In this document: positions 8,216 to 17,473 of the stretch, piece by piece
Layout: each line of letters begins with the position of its first letter
Position numbering within the stretch: position 1 is the stretch's first letter
Assembly: GCF_011290365.1 (NCBI RefSeq)
Contig: NZ_CP049786.1
Location: 4,650,001 to 4,714,000 of the forward strand
Origin: Leclercia sp. 29361
Lineage (GTDB): Bacteria; Pseudomonadota; Gammaproteobacteria; Enterobacterales; Enterobacteriaceae
DNA: 64,000 nt
Direction of reading: 5' to 3'
The notes under the pieces: model-generated
Told to the model about the DNA's origin: nothing
The model's database searches: none
Seen by the model: the letters and a program-made list of their open reading frames with translations, nothing else
Translations under genes and position numbers: made by a program

Positions 8216-8963
8216 CTTAGATATCCTTATTTATAATGAATTTTTTAACATAATATCCACTGGCATATTTCCAATGTTATGTCACTATAGAGAGGGTTTT
8301 AGCAACACATCCCTGCATACCGTAACAATAACCCAGGCGAAAAACGCTCAGGCTGTTATTATCGGATCCGTCGCATTGTAACGATGGTTTTTTTAGAGAG
8401 CAATACATACAAAAAAGGCAGGTTAATTTACACATGCCAACACAATGGATATATTGCAGGATATTTCTTAGAAAAATATAAGATATTAATCAACGCCCTG
8501 AATATTACCTTATCCTTCACTCAATTTACGCATTAATATATCAGGATTATTCTTACGAAAATCCCGGATAACAGGTTTGCGTAATAGCATTTTTTTTTAA
8601 TAAAATGAGAAGAAATACTTGCGAAGAGGCGGAGCATGGTTAACGTCGATGACTCACATGTGAGTTCTCTTTACGCACAGAAGTGAAAGCCTGTTGCACC
8701 GATGAGCACAAGCCGATCATTCGACAATACATAAAATCGCTGCTAAACGAATGCTCTGAATTTTATTCTCACTCGGTTACGTATCATTCTCCTTTTTTTG
8801 CCACGAAATCATAATGATGTTGGCAGTTCATGTGATTTTGCTCTGACGTTAAATGTGATCTTCCGCACGTTTCCCTCCGCGGAGACCGAAGCGAGTGTCT
8901 ACGCTTATAGAGACCGGGAAACACCCTTATTAGAGATAACGCTAACCGGAGGTCCTGACCACC
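8216..8963. other. 748-base A+T-rich intergenic region without a convincing gene
   Basis: The stretch between the divergent peptide operon and treF. It must hold the promoter of the peptide gene on the minus strand and of treF on the plus strand. By eye it is clearly richer in A and T than flanking chromosomal genes. No open frame with a plausible start site and composition was found. A 14-base perfect palindrome lies at 8652-8665. I could not identify a promoter with both good boxes; TATTAT at roughly 40 bases upstream of the peptide ATG is a possible -10. Confidence 0.6.
8652..8665. repeat. 14-base perfect palindrome ACTCACATGTGAGT
   Basis: Perfect dyad in the peptide-operon/treF intergenic region. 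It is not a CRP site, because the half-sites are in the opposite order (TCACA then TGTGA with no spacer). A regulator operator is possible but no regulator gene is near. Confidence 0.4.
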
Positions 8964-10613
8964 ATGTTCAACCAGAATATACGCACTGTAGAGACCGTAG
9001 AGTTCGATATAGAACAAGAACTTCTCTACGAAATCGATCCCTGTGAGTTAAAACTGGATGAAATGCTCGAGGCGGAGCCGGAACCTGAAATGATTGAAGG
9101 GCTGCCCGCATCCGATGCGCTCACCCCTGCCGATCGCTACCTTGAACTCTTTGAGCATGTGCAGTCGACGCGACTGTTTGCTGACAGCAAAACCTTCCCC
9201 GACTGCGCACCAAAGATGGATCCGCTGGATATCCTCATCCGCTACCGTAAGGTGAGACGCCATCGGGACTTTGACCTGCGCCAGTTTGTAGAAAATCATT
9301 TCTGGCTGCCGGAAGTCCTGTCGAGCGAGTATGTTTCCGATCCATCCCTCTCGCTCAAGGAACATATCGACAACCTGTGGCCGGTGCTGACCCGCGAGCC
9401 GCAGGATCACATCCCCTGGTCGTCGCTGCTGGCGCTGCCGCAGGCCTATATTGTGCCCGGCGGGCGATTCAGCGAAACCTACTACTGGGACTCCTACTTC
9501 ACCATGCTGGGGTTGGCCGAAAGCGGGCGCCACGACATGCTCAAATGCATGGCGGATAACTTTGCATGGATGATTGAACGCTATGGCCATATTCCCAACG
9601 GGAACCGCACCTACTATCTGAGCCGCTCTCAACCACCGGTGTTTGCCCTGATGGTTGAGCTGTTTGAAGAGGACGGTGTACGCGGGGCCAAGCGCTATCT
9701 GGATCACCTGAAAATGGAGTACGCCTTCTGGATGGACGGCGCGGAGTCGCTACTGCTTAATCAGGCCTACCGCAGCGCAGTGCGTATGCCGGATGGCTCG
9801 CTGCTCAACCGTTACTGGGATGATCGCGACACGCCGCGGGATGAGTCCTGGATAGAGGACGTCGAAACCGCTCGTCACTCCGGTCGTCCGCCCAACGAGG
9901 TCTATCGCGATCTGCGCGCCGGAGCCGCCTCCGGCTGGGACTACTCCTCCCGCTGGCTACGGGATCCGAGCCGGCTGGCGAGTATTCGCACCACTCAGTT
10001 TATCCCTATCGATCTCAACGCTTTCCTGTTTAAGCTGGAGAGCGCCATCGCCAATATCTCGGCCTCGAAAGGGGACAAAGAGACAGCAGAGATCTTCCGC
10101 CAGAAGGCGAGCGATCGCCGCGCGGCGGTAAACCGCTATTTGTGGGATGACGAAAATGGCTGCTACCGTGATTACGACTGGCGTCGGGAGGAGCTGGCGC
10201 TCTTTTCTGCCGCCAGTATCGTGCCGCTTTACGTCGGTATGGCGACCCACGAGCAGGCTGAACGTCTGTCGGATGCGGTTAAAGCCCGCCTGCTGACGCC
10301 GGGGGGTATTCTCGCCACCGAGTACGAAACCGGCGAGCAGTGGGACAGACCCAATGGATGGGCGCCATTGCAGTGGATGGCGATCCAGGGGTTCAAGCAA
10401 TACGGCAACGACTCGCTGGGGGATGAAATTGCCTGGAGCTGGCTGCACACCGTGAATCATTTTTACAAGACGCATTACAAGCTGATTGAAAAATATCACA
10501 TCGCCAGCAGCCAGCCTCGTGAAGGGGGCGGGGGTGAGTATCCCCTGCAGGATGGGTTTGGCTGGACTAACGGCGTGGTACGACGCCTGATTGGTCTGTA
10601 CGGGGAGCCGTAG
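8964..10613 (+). CDS. treF: Cytoplasmic trehalase TreF
   Basis: Hydrolyses trehalose to two glucose molecules in the cytosol (GH37). 549 aa, identical in length to E. coli TreF, with no signal peptide, which separates it from periplasmic TreA. Trehalase signatures [14 protein letters not shown] and [10 protein letters not shown] are intact, and the glycine-rich segment [17 protein letters not shown] is present near the C-terminus. The N-terminal 30 residues differ from E. coli while the rest is near identical. Ribosome binding site CGGAGG at 8948-8953 supports the ATG at 8964. In E. coli it is RpoS-dependent; no sigma-S promoter was pinned down here. Confidence 0.97.
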   Translation: MFNQNIRTVETVEFDIEQELLYEIDPCELKLDEMLEAEPEPEMIEGLPASDALTPADRYLELFEHVQSTRLFADSKTFPDCAPKMDPLDILIRYRKVRRHRDFDLRQFVENHFWLPEVLSSEYVSDPSLSLKEHIDNLWPVLTREPQDHIPWSSLLALPQAYIVPGGRFSETYYWDSYFTMLGLAESGRHDMLKCMADNFAWMIERYGHIPNGNRTYYLSRSQPPVFALMVELFEEDGVRGAKRYLDHLKMEYAFWMDGAESLLLNQAYRSAVRMPDGSLLNRYWDDRDTPRDESWIEDVETARHSGRPPNEVYRDLRAGAASGWDYSSRWLRDPSRLASIRTTQFIPIDLNAFLFKLESAIANISASKGDKETAEIFRQKASDRRAAVNRYLWDDENGCYRDYDWRREELALFSAASIVPLYVGMATHEQAERLSDAVKARLLTPGGILATEYETGEQWDRPNGWAPLQWMAIQGFKQYGNDSLGDEIAWSWLHTVNHFYKTHYKLIEKYHIASSQPREGGGGEYPLQDGFGWTNGVVRRLIGLYGEP

Positions 10614-10620
10614 CTCCCCG
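10601..10620. terminator. Hairpin at the treF stop codon
   Basis: Perfect inverted repeat CGGGGAGC-CGTA-GCTCCCCG that includes the last codons and stop of treF and lies between two convergent genes. It could act as a bidirectional terminator, but the T run is poor (CTTTATC). Confidence 0.45.
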
Positions 10621-10625
10621 CTTTA

Positions 10626-12221
10626 TCAGCGGATCACCTCATAAATGGCCGTCTGGATCGACTGCCATTTTTTAGTGCTGTCGTTCGGCTGCGCCTGTGC
10701 CCGCCGCTTCGCCTGGTCCATCTCGCGTCGCTGGCGTTCGACTACCGCCGGGACGGTACAAAATGCCTGAAGATACTCCTTACGCAGGCCCGTCAGGGAT
10801 TGGCCTGCTGACATTGCGTGGCCGAGGTTGGTAATAAACTGCCGACATGGCTTCTCCTGCGTCATTTGCAGACGATAGCGCATCAGTAAATCCAGCACCT
10901 CACGATGGTTGACGGCGAGCGCATGCTCCGTCCAGGAGAGCTTCCAGTCCATTCCCGCTTTCAGGAACAGCAATGCCACCCGGGTATCGTTGCGGTCTAT
11001 CGCCGCGCGGAAGTTATTCTCATCCCAGGTGACCCCCATCCGCGTCAGCGTCTCGCGGGAGGAAGGCGTCTCACGCATCTCTTCCGCCACCGTCTGGACG
11101 GGCGCTACGGTGCTGGCCGCCTGGGTCGGGGTGCTGCTTTCAATGAGCAGCCAGGTGCCCATCATCAACATCCCCATCACCATGACCCCCACCACGCCCC
11201 ACAGCACCACCGAAATCAGGTGATCGCGTTGCTCCGGGGTACGCACAGGCCGACGGTTCGGTTTATCAATGGTGTCGCGCACCTCAAAAATGTCGTCGCC
11301 GGTGGCGCTGTTTTTTATCCGGGCGTTCTCCCAGAAGCGATCGAGCTCGTCCAGGTCCTCAGACATCAGTCCCGCCGGGTTGACGGTGGTGCGGCCTTCA
11401 TTAAATGCGCGCTGCACGGGGCTGGCGATCTGGGCGTAATAGTTGTCCAGGAGCAGGATCTGCGTGGAGGTCAGCGGCTGTTGGGCAATAATTTTATTAC
11501 GAATCAGCCGGATATCATCCAGGAAGGTCTGGAGCGTTTTGCGCGGCTCCACCATCAGCGTCAGCAGGGTCGGATCGCTGAACAGCGCCGAATAGGAGCG
11601 GGAGTACTCTTTTTTATCCACCAGCATCAGGGCCAGCTCGCTGAACATCATCCCGCCGAGGGCGTCGTTACGTTCACCCTGCTGCAGCCAGCCGCGCACC
11701 CGATCGGCATTGAACAGCGTTTTCAGATGATTGTTCAGACGCGTCGGATCCGGCCACGCCTGCATAATCAGCCCTTTAATCATCAGCTCGAGCGTGCGCA
11801 CCTGCTTTTGCGCCTGCTGCTGGCGAAGCTCATCGCTGGGACCCATTTCGGTGCTGTAGGTCAGTAGCGGCTGCTGCAGACGGAGATGTTCAAGCGCCGT
11901 CACAAAGCGCGTCGCGGCGATCAGTTGGTTGTCGCTCACCTCCTGCCCGCTCTCATACTGCGGCACCCGCTGCTGTAACAGCCGCAGTTGCAGGGTGAAC
12001 TGCGACAGCTCGGCATCATTCAGATTGAGCCGCTTAGCCACCCTCGCCCAGCCCCCCAGTGCCAGCCTGGCGGAGTCAAGCTGCTCAAGGAACCAACGGG
12101 GATCTTTGCCTTCGGCAACATGCACCTTTAACAGGAGCAGGATCTCCACGGAGGCCTGACGAATAATTCCCAGACAGCGTTCAAACTGCTCGCGGATCAG
12201 GTGCGATTTACTGAGGGTCAT
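10626..12221 (-). CDS. STY4199-like HEPN-domain membrane protein with ankyrin-like C-terminus
   Basis: 531 aa protein that I recognise as similar to the Salmonella STY4199 group annotated with a HEPN-type helical domain (from memory). It has a long all-helical N-terminal region (about 1-320), one membrane segment near 343-367 (VVLWGVVGVMVMGMLMMGTW) and a C-terminal part with an ankyrin-like turn (FRAAIDRNDTRVALLFLKAG). No classical RxxxxH HEPN nuclease motif was found, so RNase activity is doubtful. The second ATG (12221) is chosen because AAGGA stands five bases before it; the first at 12224 is too close. It is convergent with treF and absent at this place in E. coli. Molecular role unknown. 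Confidence 0.6.
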   Translation of the reverse strand: MTLSKSHLIREQFERCLGIIRQASVEILLLLKVHVAEGKDPRWFLEQLDSARLALGGWARVAKRLNLNDAELSQFTLQLRLLQQRVPQYESGQEVSDNQLIAATRFVTALEHLRLQQPLLTYSTEMGPSDELRQQQAQKQVRTLELMIKGLIMQAWPDPTRLNNHLKTLFNADRVRGWLQQGERNDALGGMMFSELALMLVDKKEYSRSYSALFSDPTLLTLMVEPRKTLQTFLDDIRLIRNKIIAQQPLTSTQILLLDNYYAQIASPVQRAFNEGRTTVNPAGLMSEDLDELDRFWENARIKNSATGDDIFEVRDTIDKPNRRPVRTPEQRDHLISVVLWGVVGVMVMGMLMMGTWLLIESSTPTQAASTVAPVQTVAEEMRETPSSRETLTRMGVTWDENNFRAAIDRNDTRVALLFLKAGMDWKLSWTEHALAVNHREVLDLLMRYRLQMTQEKPCRQFITNLGHAMSAGQSLTGLRKEYLQAFCTVPAVVERQRREMDQAKRRAQAQPNDSTKKWQSIQTAIYEVIR

Positions 12222-12374
12222 CATGTTCCTTTAAATGCTGCGCACCCAGGCAGGGGCTGCTGTCGGAGAGTGTTTTTTATTTCAAGTGGTTATACCAGAT
12301 TAAACATACCCGATAACGGGTACTATTTCAGTGATAATGTTAAAACCATTTACAAAAGTTCCCGGAGATCTGGC

Positions 12375-12902
12375 ATGCCCGTGTTGCACACCCCGCGTTT
12401 AACCTGCTCCCCGCTGCAGGACGAAGACTGGCCCTTTTTTCTCTCGCTTCAGCAGCACCCCGACGTGATGCGCTACGTGGCCGAAGCCCGCCCGGAGGCC
12501 GCCATCCGCGAGGCTTTTACCGCGCGTCTGCCGGCGTGGACGCCAGGCAGCGACCACTGGCTGTGCCTGGTAGTGCGCGACACCACCAGCCAGATGCCGC
12601 TCGGGGTCACCGGGTATATTCATCATGATGATGATTGCGCCGAAGTCGGGTTTTTATTCGCCCCGCAAGCCCAGGGAAAAGGCTACGGCTATGAGTCTTT
12701 ACAGGCGGTGTGTGATTACGCTTTCGGCCAGGGCGGCATTCGCCGCTTAACCGCCACGGTAACGGCAGGCAATGTGGCCTCGAAACGCCTGCTGGAAAAA
12801 GTGGGGTTTGTGCTGGAGGGAGAACTGCGCGAAAGCTACTGGCTGGCAGGCCAGTGGCATAACGACTGGCTGTTTGGGCTGTTAAAAAAAGAGTACCCCT
12901 GA
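12375..12902 (+). CDS. GNAT-family N-acetyltransferase (RimJ/RimL-like)
   Basis: 175 aa. Acetyl-CoA-dependent transferase fold: TPRLTCSPL start typical of the RimJ/RimL group, pyrophosphate-binding loop QAQGKGYGYESL near 106, and the C-terminal phrase NVASKRLLEKVGFVLEGELR. The ATG at 12375 begins the conserved domain; an extension to 12201 would add 58 residues with no family resemblance and overlap the divergent gene. Acceptor (protein N-terminus, antibiotic or small molecule) cannot be told from sequence. It stands alone, divergent from the STY4199-like gene and convergent with the SDR gene. Confidence 0.85.
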   Translation: MPVLHTPRLTCSPLQDEDWPFFLSLQQHPDVMRYVAEARPEAAIREAFTARLPAWTPGSDHWLCLVVRDTTSQMPLGVTGYIHHDDDCAEVGFLFAPQAQGKGYGYESLQAVCDYAFGQGGIRRLTATVTAGNVASKRLLEKVGFVLEGELRESYWLAGQWHNDWLFGLLKKEYP

Positions 12903-12934
12903 GCGTGCCGCGGGGATCCCTCCCCGGCACCGCG

Positions 12935-13693
12935 CTACAGGAACATACCTCCGGAGACTTCAATCCGCTGCGCATTCATCCAGCCAAGCTCATCGCTGAG
13001 CAGAGCTGCAATCGCATCGCCAATGTCGTCCGGCAAGCCGACGCGCCCCAGCGCCGTCTGGGAGGCAATATGCTGATTGATCTCCTTGTTATCACGCACG
13101 CGCCCGCCACCAAAGTCGGTTTCAATGGCGCCGGGGGCAATGATATTGGCGGTGATGCCGCGTGCGCCCAGCTCCTTCGCCTGATAGCGAGTGAGCACTT
13201 CCATCGCCCCCTTCATCGCCGCGTAAGTGCTGGAACCCGGCTGAGCAAAACGCGCGAGGCCGGAAGAGACATTCAGGATCCGCCCGCCGTTTTTCATCAG
13301 CGGTACCAGGCGCTGGGTCAGGAAGAAAGGGCCTTTAAAATGGATGTTCATTACCTCGTCAAATTGCGCTTCGGTGGTATCAACGTAGGGAGCATATAAA
13401 CCGACGCCCGCGTTGTTCAACAAATAATCGAAGCTGTTGCGTTGCCATACCGCATGCAACTTTTCTTCCATCTGCCTGGCAAACAGTTCGAAGCTGGCAA
13501 TATCCCCGACGTTTAACTGTAATGCCGCCGCCTTTACCCCTTTTTGCTCAATTTCGCGCACGACATCCAGCGCCTCCTGCTGGCTGCGGTTCCAGGTCAG
13601 GAGGATCCCGACACCTTTGTCTGCCAGCTTCAGCGCCGCGTTTTTACCGAGCCCGCGGCTACCGCCAGTCACTAATGCAATACGTTCAGTCAT
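12935..13693 (-). CDS. Short-chain dehydrogenase/reductase (SDR)
   Basis: 252 aa classical SDR. NAD(P)-binding motif TGGSRGLG at about 9-16, structural NNAG (LLNNAGVGLY) near 94, catalytic Ser in NVSSGLARF, and YAAMK for the Tyr-Lys pair. The Arg/Asn after beta-2 (TWNRSQQ) suggests NADPH preference. Start is the ATG at 13693, with GAGG upstream; the frame extends to 13756 without family support. It lies divergent from a YhjC-type LysR regulator, 119 bases apart, so that regulator may control it (inference). Substrate unknown. Confidence 0.88.
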   Translation of the reverse strand: MTERIALVTGGSRGLGKNAALKLADKGVGILLTWNRSQQEALDVVREIEQKGVKAAALQLNVGDIASFELFARQMEEKLHAVWQRNSFDYLLNNAGVGLYAPYVDTTEAQFDEVMNIHFKGPFFLTQRLVPLMKNGGRILNVSSGLARFAQPGSSTYAAMKGAMEVLTRYQAKELGARGITANIIAPGAIETDFGGGRVRDNKEINQHIASQTALGRVGLPDDIGDAIAALLSDELGWMNAQRIEVSGGMFL

Positions 13694-13812
13694 AAGAAAC
13701 CTCGTTTCGGCTGTGGTGGTGATTGAGAAAGAGCTTATTAGGTGATAGAAAATCAATAAATATGGCTAACAACGCTTCACTGTTTCATAGCTAACAACAA
13801 TGAGCGCTCCCT

Positions 13813-14712
13813 ATGGATAAAATTCAGGCAATGCAGCTGTTCATTCGCGTCGCGGAACTGGAGAGCTTTTCCCGCGCAGCGGACTCTATGGGCCTTCCTA
13901 AAGGTAGCGTATCCCGTCAGATCCAGGCCCTTGAGAACGGGCTGGGCACCCAGCTGCTGCACCGCACCACGCGGCGCGTCAGCCTGACGCAGGACGGGAT
14001 GGTCTATTACGAGCGGGCCAAAGATCTACTGGCTAACATGGATGAACTGGATGGTCTTTTTTTGCACGATCCCACCAGCGTCAGCGGAAGAATTCGGGTG
14101 GATATGCCCACGGGCGTTGCGCGAAATTTAGTCATCCCCCGACTGCCGCTTTTTTTACAGCAGTATCCTGGAATTGAACTGGAGCTGAGCAGCAGCGATC
14201 GTCTGGTGGATGTGGTGCGGGAAGGGTTTGACTGTGTGGTGCGCGTCGGCATCCTGAAGGATTCTGGCTTAATCGCCCGTCCGCTCGGCCGGCTGTCGGT
14301 GATCAACTGCGCCAGCCCGGATTATCTGTCGCGTTTTGGCTATCCCGACGGGCTGGATGATTTATCTTCCCATGCCGTGGTGCACTACGCGACGCATCTC
14401 GGCACCCGGCCACAGGGGTTCGAATATTACGACGGCGAGTCGACCCAATGGATCAAGACCGGCGGGGTACTGACGGTCAACAGCACTGAGACCTACCACG
14501 CCTCTGCGCTCGCCGGGCTGGGAATTATTCAGGTCCCACGGGTGGGCGTGCGTGACGCGCTGCGCGCCAAAAAGCTGCTGGAGATCCTGCCCCAGTACCG
14601 CGCCCGACCGATGCCGGTATCGCTCATCTATCCCCACCGCCGCAACCTCTCCCGCCGGGTGCATCTGTTTATGGCCTGGCTCACAGATATCATGAAAGCG
14701 TACGTTGACTGA
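13813..14712 (+). CDS. yhjC: LysR-family transcriptional regulator YhjC (RcdB)
   Basis: 299 aa. Winged HTH at about 1-60 (MDKIQAMQLFIRVAELESFS, then LPKGSVSRQIQALE), followed by the effector-binding domain. Similarity to E. coli YhjC is strong through the whole length, and it keeps the E. coli neighbour yhjD downstream (gap about 50 bases). In E. coli YhjC has been linked to control of curli/biofilm genes; here its divergent partner is an SDR gene not present in E. coli, so an added local target is likely but unproven. Confidence 0.88.
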   Translation: MDKIQAMQLFIRVAELESFSRAADSMGLPKGSVSRQIQALENGLGTQLLHRTTRRVSLTQDGMVYYERAKDLLANMDELDGLFLHDPTSVSGRIRVDMPTGVARNLVIPRLPLFLQQYPGIELELSSSDRLVDVVREGFDCVVRVGILKDSGLIARPLGRLSVINCASPDYLSRFGYPDGLDDLSSHAVVHYATHLGTRPQGFEYYDGESTQWIKTGGVLTVNSTETYHASALAGLGIIQVPRVGVRDALRAKKLLEILPQYRARPMPVSLIYPHRRNLSRRVHLFMAWLTDIMKAYVD

Positions 14713-14763
14713 GTGCAGGCTATAATTTTAAGGACCTCCCGCTAATTAATAAGGAAAGTGCGC

Positions 14764-15804
14764 GTGACGCCGGAAAATAGTGAGCAACGCCCCACCCATG
14801 ATCTGGACTTCGAACCGATTAAAAAACTGGAAAACAGTCCGCCTCCGGCGGCTGAACCTAAAGTCACCTCTATACGTAAAACGGGGAGCCTGCTGGACAA
14901 AGCGAAGGACGCCTTCCAGTTGATTCAGCAGCAGCCGGTCATTGCCCACCTGCTGCGTGCCACCGAGCGGTTTAACGATCGGCTGGGCAATCAGTTTGGC
15001 GCGGCGATCACCTACTTCTCATTTTTATCGATGATCCCGATCCTGATGCTCTCTTTTGCCGCAGCGGGTTTTTTTCTGGTCTCCAACCCGACGCTGCTCC
15101 AGGATATCTTCGATAAAATACTGCAGAACGTCAGCGATCCGACGCTGGCCACTACCCTGAAAAGCACTATCCGTACCGCCGTAGAGCAGCGTACTACCGT
15201 GGGGATTGTCGGACTGTTCGTGGCGCTCTACTCCGGGATTAACTGGATGGGTAACCTGCGGGAGGCGATCCGCGCCCAGTCGCGTGACGTCTGGGAGCGT
15301 AAGCCCCAGGATGAGGAGAAGATCTGGATGAAATATTTCCGCGACTTCATCTCGCTGATTGGTCTGCTGGTGGCACTGGTTATCACCCTTTCCATTACCT
15401 CCGCGGCAGGTTCGGCGCAGCAGATGATCATCTCCGCCCTCTATCTCGACACCATCGAGTGGCTGAAACCGGTCTGGCATCTGGTGGGATTATGTATCTC
15501 AATGCTGGCGAACTATCTGCTGTTCTTCTGGATCTTCTGGCGTCTGCCGCGCCACCGGCCACGACGCAAGGCGCTGATCCGCGGTACCTTCATTGCCGCT
15601 ATCGGGTTTGAGGTAATCAAAATCGTGATGACCTATACCCTGCCGTCGCTGGTCTCCTCGCCGTCCGGGGCGGCATTTGGTTCCGTGCTGGGGCTGATGG
15701 CCTTCTTCTACTTCTTCGCCAGACTGACGCTGTTCTGCGCGGCGTGGATCGCCACCGCCGAGTACCCGGATGACCGGAGAATGCCCGGCAAATCACACCG
15801 TTAA
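14764..15804 (+). CDS. yhjD: Inner membrane protein YhjD (YihY/BrkB family)
   Basis: 346 aa integral membrane protein of the YihY/BrkB family. In E. coli a point change in YhjD lets cells survive without Kdo on lipid A, suggesting that it can move lipid A precursors; the normal role is not settled. Six hydrophobic segments with the family stretch GAAITYFSFLSMIPILMLSF near residue 80 and SGINWMGNLREAIRAQ. The start is the GTG at 14764, with AAGGAA seven bases upstream; the GTG at 14758 is too close to that site. The acidic/proline N-terminal tail is variable compared with E. coli. Confidence 0.93.
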   Translation: MTPENSEQRPTHDLDFEPIKKLENSPPPAAEPKVTSIRKTGSLLDKAKDAFQLIQQQPVIAHLLRATERFNDRLGNQFGAAITYFSFLSMIPILMLSFAAAGFFLVSNPTLLQDIFDKILQNVSDPTLATTLKSTIRTAVEQRTTVGIVGLFVALYSGINWMGNLREAIRAQSRDVWERKPQDEEKIWMKYFRDFISLIGLLVALVITLSITSAAGSAQQMIISALYLDTIEWLKPVWHLVGLCISMLANYLLFFWIFWRLPRHRPRRKALIRGTFIAAIGFEVIKIVMTYTLPSLVSSPSGAAFGSVLGLMAFFYFFARLTLFCAAWIATAEYPDDRRMPGKSHR

Positions 15805-16076
15805 GCACCCCATCGGGCTGAACAGGAACGCAATATTTCAGCCCGATTCATCATTTCAGCATATAAATCCAGCCTGTAACTTTTATTTAACCAAAAAGCA
15901 GTTTTATCCTCTAAGTATTAATTTCTGTGAAGCATTTCATAGATGTGATTTCCCTGGTCTGAAAATTATTCGCTTTTTGCTGGTTTTTTCGCCATCCGCT
16001 GCGTTTGTTACAGATTGAAATGTCGCTTTTGCTGTGCGTAATATGGCCTTTCGTTCGCCAAAAATAAGAAAAGTTT

Positions 16077-17399
16077 ATGCAAGCCACAGCCACAACACTC
16101 AATTCAGAGCAGGAAAACGCCCCGGTTAACTCGCGCAATAAAGTCGTCGTCGCATCGCTGATTGGCACCGCCATCGAATTCTTCGACTTCTATATTTACG
16201 CCACTGCGGCGGTCATCGTTTTCCCGCATATCTTCTTCCCGCAGGGCGACCCGACGGCGGCCACGCTGCAATCGCTGGCAACTTTCGCCATCGCCTTCAT
16301 CGCGCGTCCAATTGGTTCGGCGGTGTTCGGCCACTTCGGCGATCGCGTCGGGCGTAAGGTGACGCTGGTCGCCTCGCTGCTGACCATGGGGATCTCCACC
16401 GTTGCCATCGGCCTGCTGCCGACCTACGAGACCATCGGTATTCTGGCTCCGGTGCTGCTGGCGCTGGCCCGTTTTGGCCAGGGTCTGGGTCTGGGCGGTG
16501 AATGGGGCGGTGCGGCGCTGCTGGCGACCGAGAATGCTCCGCCGCGCAAGCGTGCGCTGTATGGCTCCTTCCCGCAGCTGGGCGCACCGATTGGCTTCTT
16601 CTTTGCCAATGGCACCTTCCTGCTGCTCTCCTGGCTGCTGACCGACGAGCAGTTCATGACCTGGGGCTGGCGTATACCCTTTATCTTCTCGGCGGTGCTG
16701 GTGCTGATCGGCCTGTATGTGCGCGTCTCCCTGCATGAGACCCCGGTGTTTGCCAAAGTGGCCGCTGCGAAGAAACAGGTAAAAATTCCGCTCGGTACGC
16801 TGCTGACTAAACACATTCGCGTGACGGTGCTTGGCACCTTCATCATGCTGGCGACCTATACGCTGTTCTACATCATGACCGTCTACTCCATGACCTACAG
16901 CACCACGCCAGCGCCGGTGGGCCTGGGTCTGCCGCGTAATGAAGTACTGTGGATGCTGATGATGGCGGTGATTGGCTTTGGCGTGATGGTGCCGATTGCC
17001 GGGCTGCTGGCTGACCGCTTTGGTCGTCGCCCGAGCATGATTGTCATCACCTCGCTGATCATTCTGTTTGCGCTGTTCGTCTTCCCGCCGCTGCTCGGTT
17101 CCGGTAATCCGGCGCTGGTGATGGCTTATCTGCTGATTGGTCTGAGCCTGATGGGGCTGACGTTCGGCCCGATGGGCGCCCTGCTGCCAGAGCTGTTCCC
17201 GACGGAAGTGCGTTATACCGGAGCGTCATTCTCCTATAACGTCTCCTCGATTCTTGGCGCCTCGGTAGCACCCTATATCGCCACCTGGCTGCAGGCAAAT
17301 TACGGTCTGGCGTATGTCGGGTTTTACCTGGCGGCCATGGCAGCGCTGACGCTGATTGCCCTGTTGATGACCCACGAGACCCGCCATCAGTCGCTGTGA
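16077..17399 (+). CDS. yhjE: MFS metabolite:proton symporter YhjE
   Basis: 440 aa, twelve membrane segments, of the metabolite-H+ symporter subgroup of the major facilitator superfamily (ProP/ShiA/KgtP relatives). Motifs: GHFGDRVGRKVT between helices 2 and 3, GQGLGLGGEWGGAALL in helix 4, and DRFGRRPSM between helices 8 and 9. Its substrate is not known even in E. coli. It follows yhjD after a 272-base gap that must contain its own promoter; no clear operator was recognised there. It is convergent with yhjG across a palindromic repeat. Confidence 0.93.
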   Translation: MQATATTLNSEQENAPVNSRNKVVVASLIGTAIEFFDFYIYATAAVIVFPHIFFPQGDPTAATLQSLATFAIAFIARPIGSAVFGHFGDRVGRKVTLVASLLTMGISTVAIGLLPTYETIGILAPVLLALARFGQGLGLGGEWGGAALLATENAPPRKRALYGSFPQLGAPIGFFFANGTFLLLSWLLTDEQFMTWGWRIPFIFSAVLVLIGLYVRVSLHETPVFAKVAAAKKQVKIPLGTLLTKHIRVTVLGTFIMLATYTLFYIMTVYSMTYSTTPAPVGLGLPRNEVLWMLMMAVIGFGVMVPIAGLLADRFGRRPSMIVITSLIILFALFVFPPLLGSGNPALVMAYLLIGLSLMGLTFGPMGALLPELFPTEVRYTGASFSYNVSSILGASVAPYIATWLQANYGLAYVGFYLAAMAALTLIALLMTHETRHQSL

Positions 17400-17407
17400 T
17401 CCTTAAC

Positions 17408-17463
17408 GCCGGGTGGCGCTGCGCTTACCCGGCCTACAACTACAACTTCCGTAGGCCGGGCAA
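17408..17463. repeat. REP/BIME-type palindromic repeat pair
   Basis: Between convergent yhjE and yhjG stand GCCGGGTGGCGCTGCGCTT plus ACCCGGC, followed by the inverted partial copy GTAGGCCGGGCAA. This is the enterobacterial REP consensus type, transcribed in the 3' region of both genes, where it may stabilise mRNA or bind gyrase/IHF. Confidence 0.75.
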
Positions 17464-17473
17464 TACCTCCGTA

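Noticed and set aside
8199-8381. 60-codon plus-strand frame overlapping the peptide gene start, mildly hydrophobic
   Set aside because: No ribosome binding site, antisense to the well-supported precursor and its leader; not accepted as an immunity gene.
8652-8665. CRP site in the treF upstream region
   Set aside because: Half-sites are in reverse order without the six-base spacer; kept only as an unassigned palindrome.
1-8963. Genomic island with integrase or tRNA attachment site
   Set aside because: No integrase, transposase, direct repeat or tRNA gene is visible; the left end is outside the window.
10905-11867. 320-codon frame antisense to the STY4199-like gene
   Set aside because: His/Arg/Gln-rich shadow of a G+C-rich gene; no motif and no start site.
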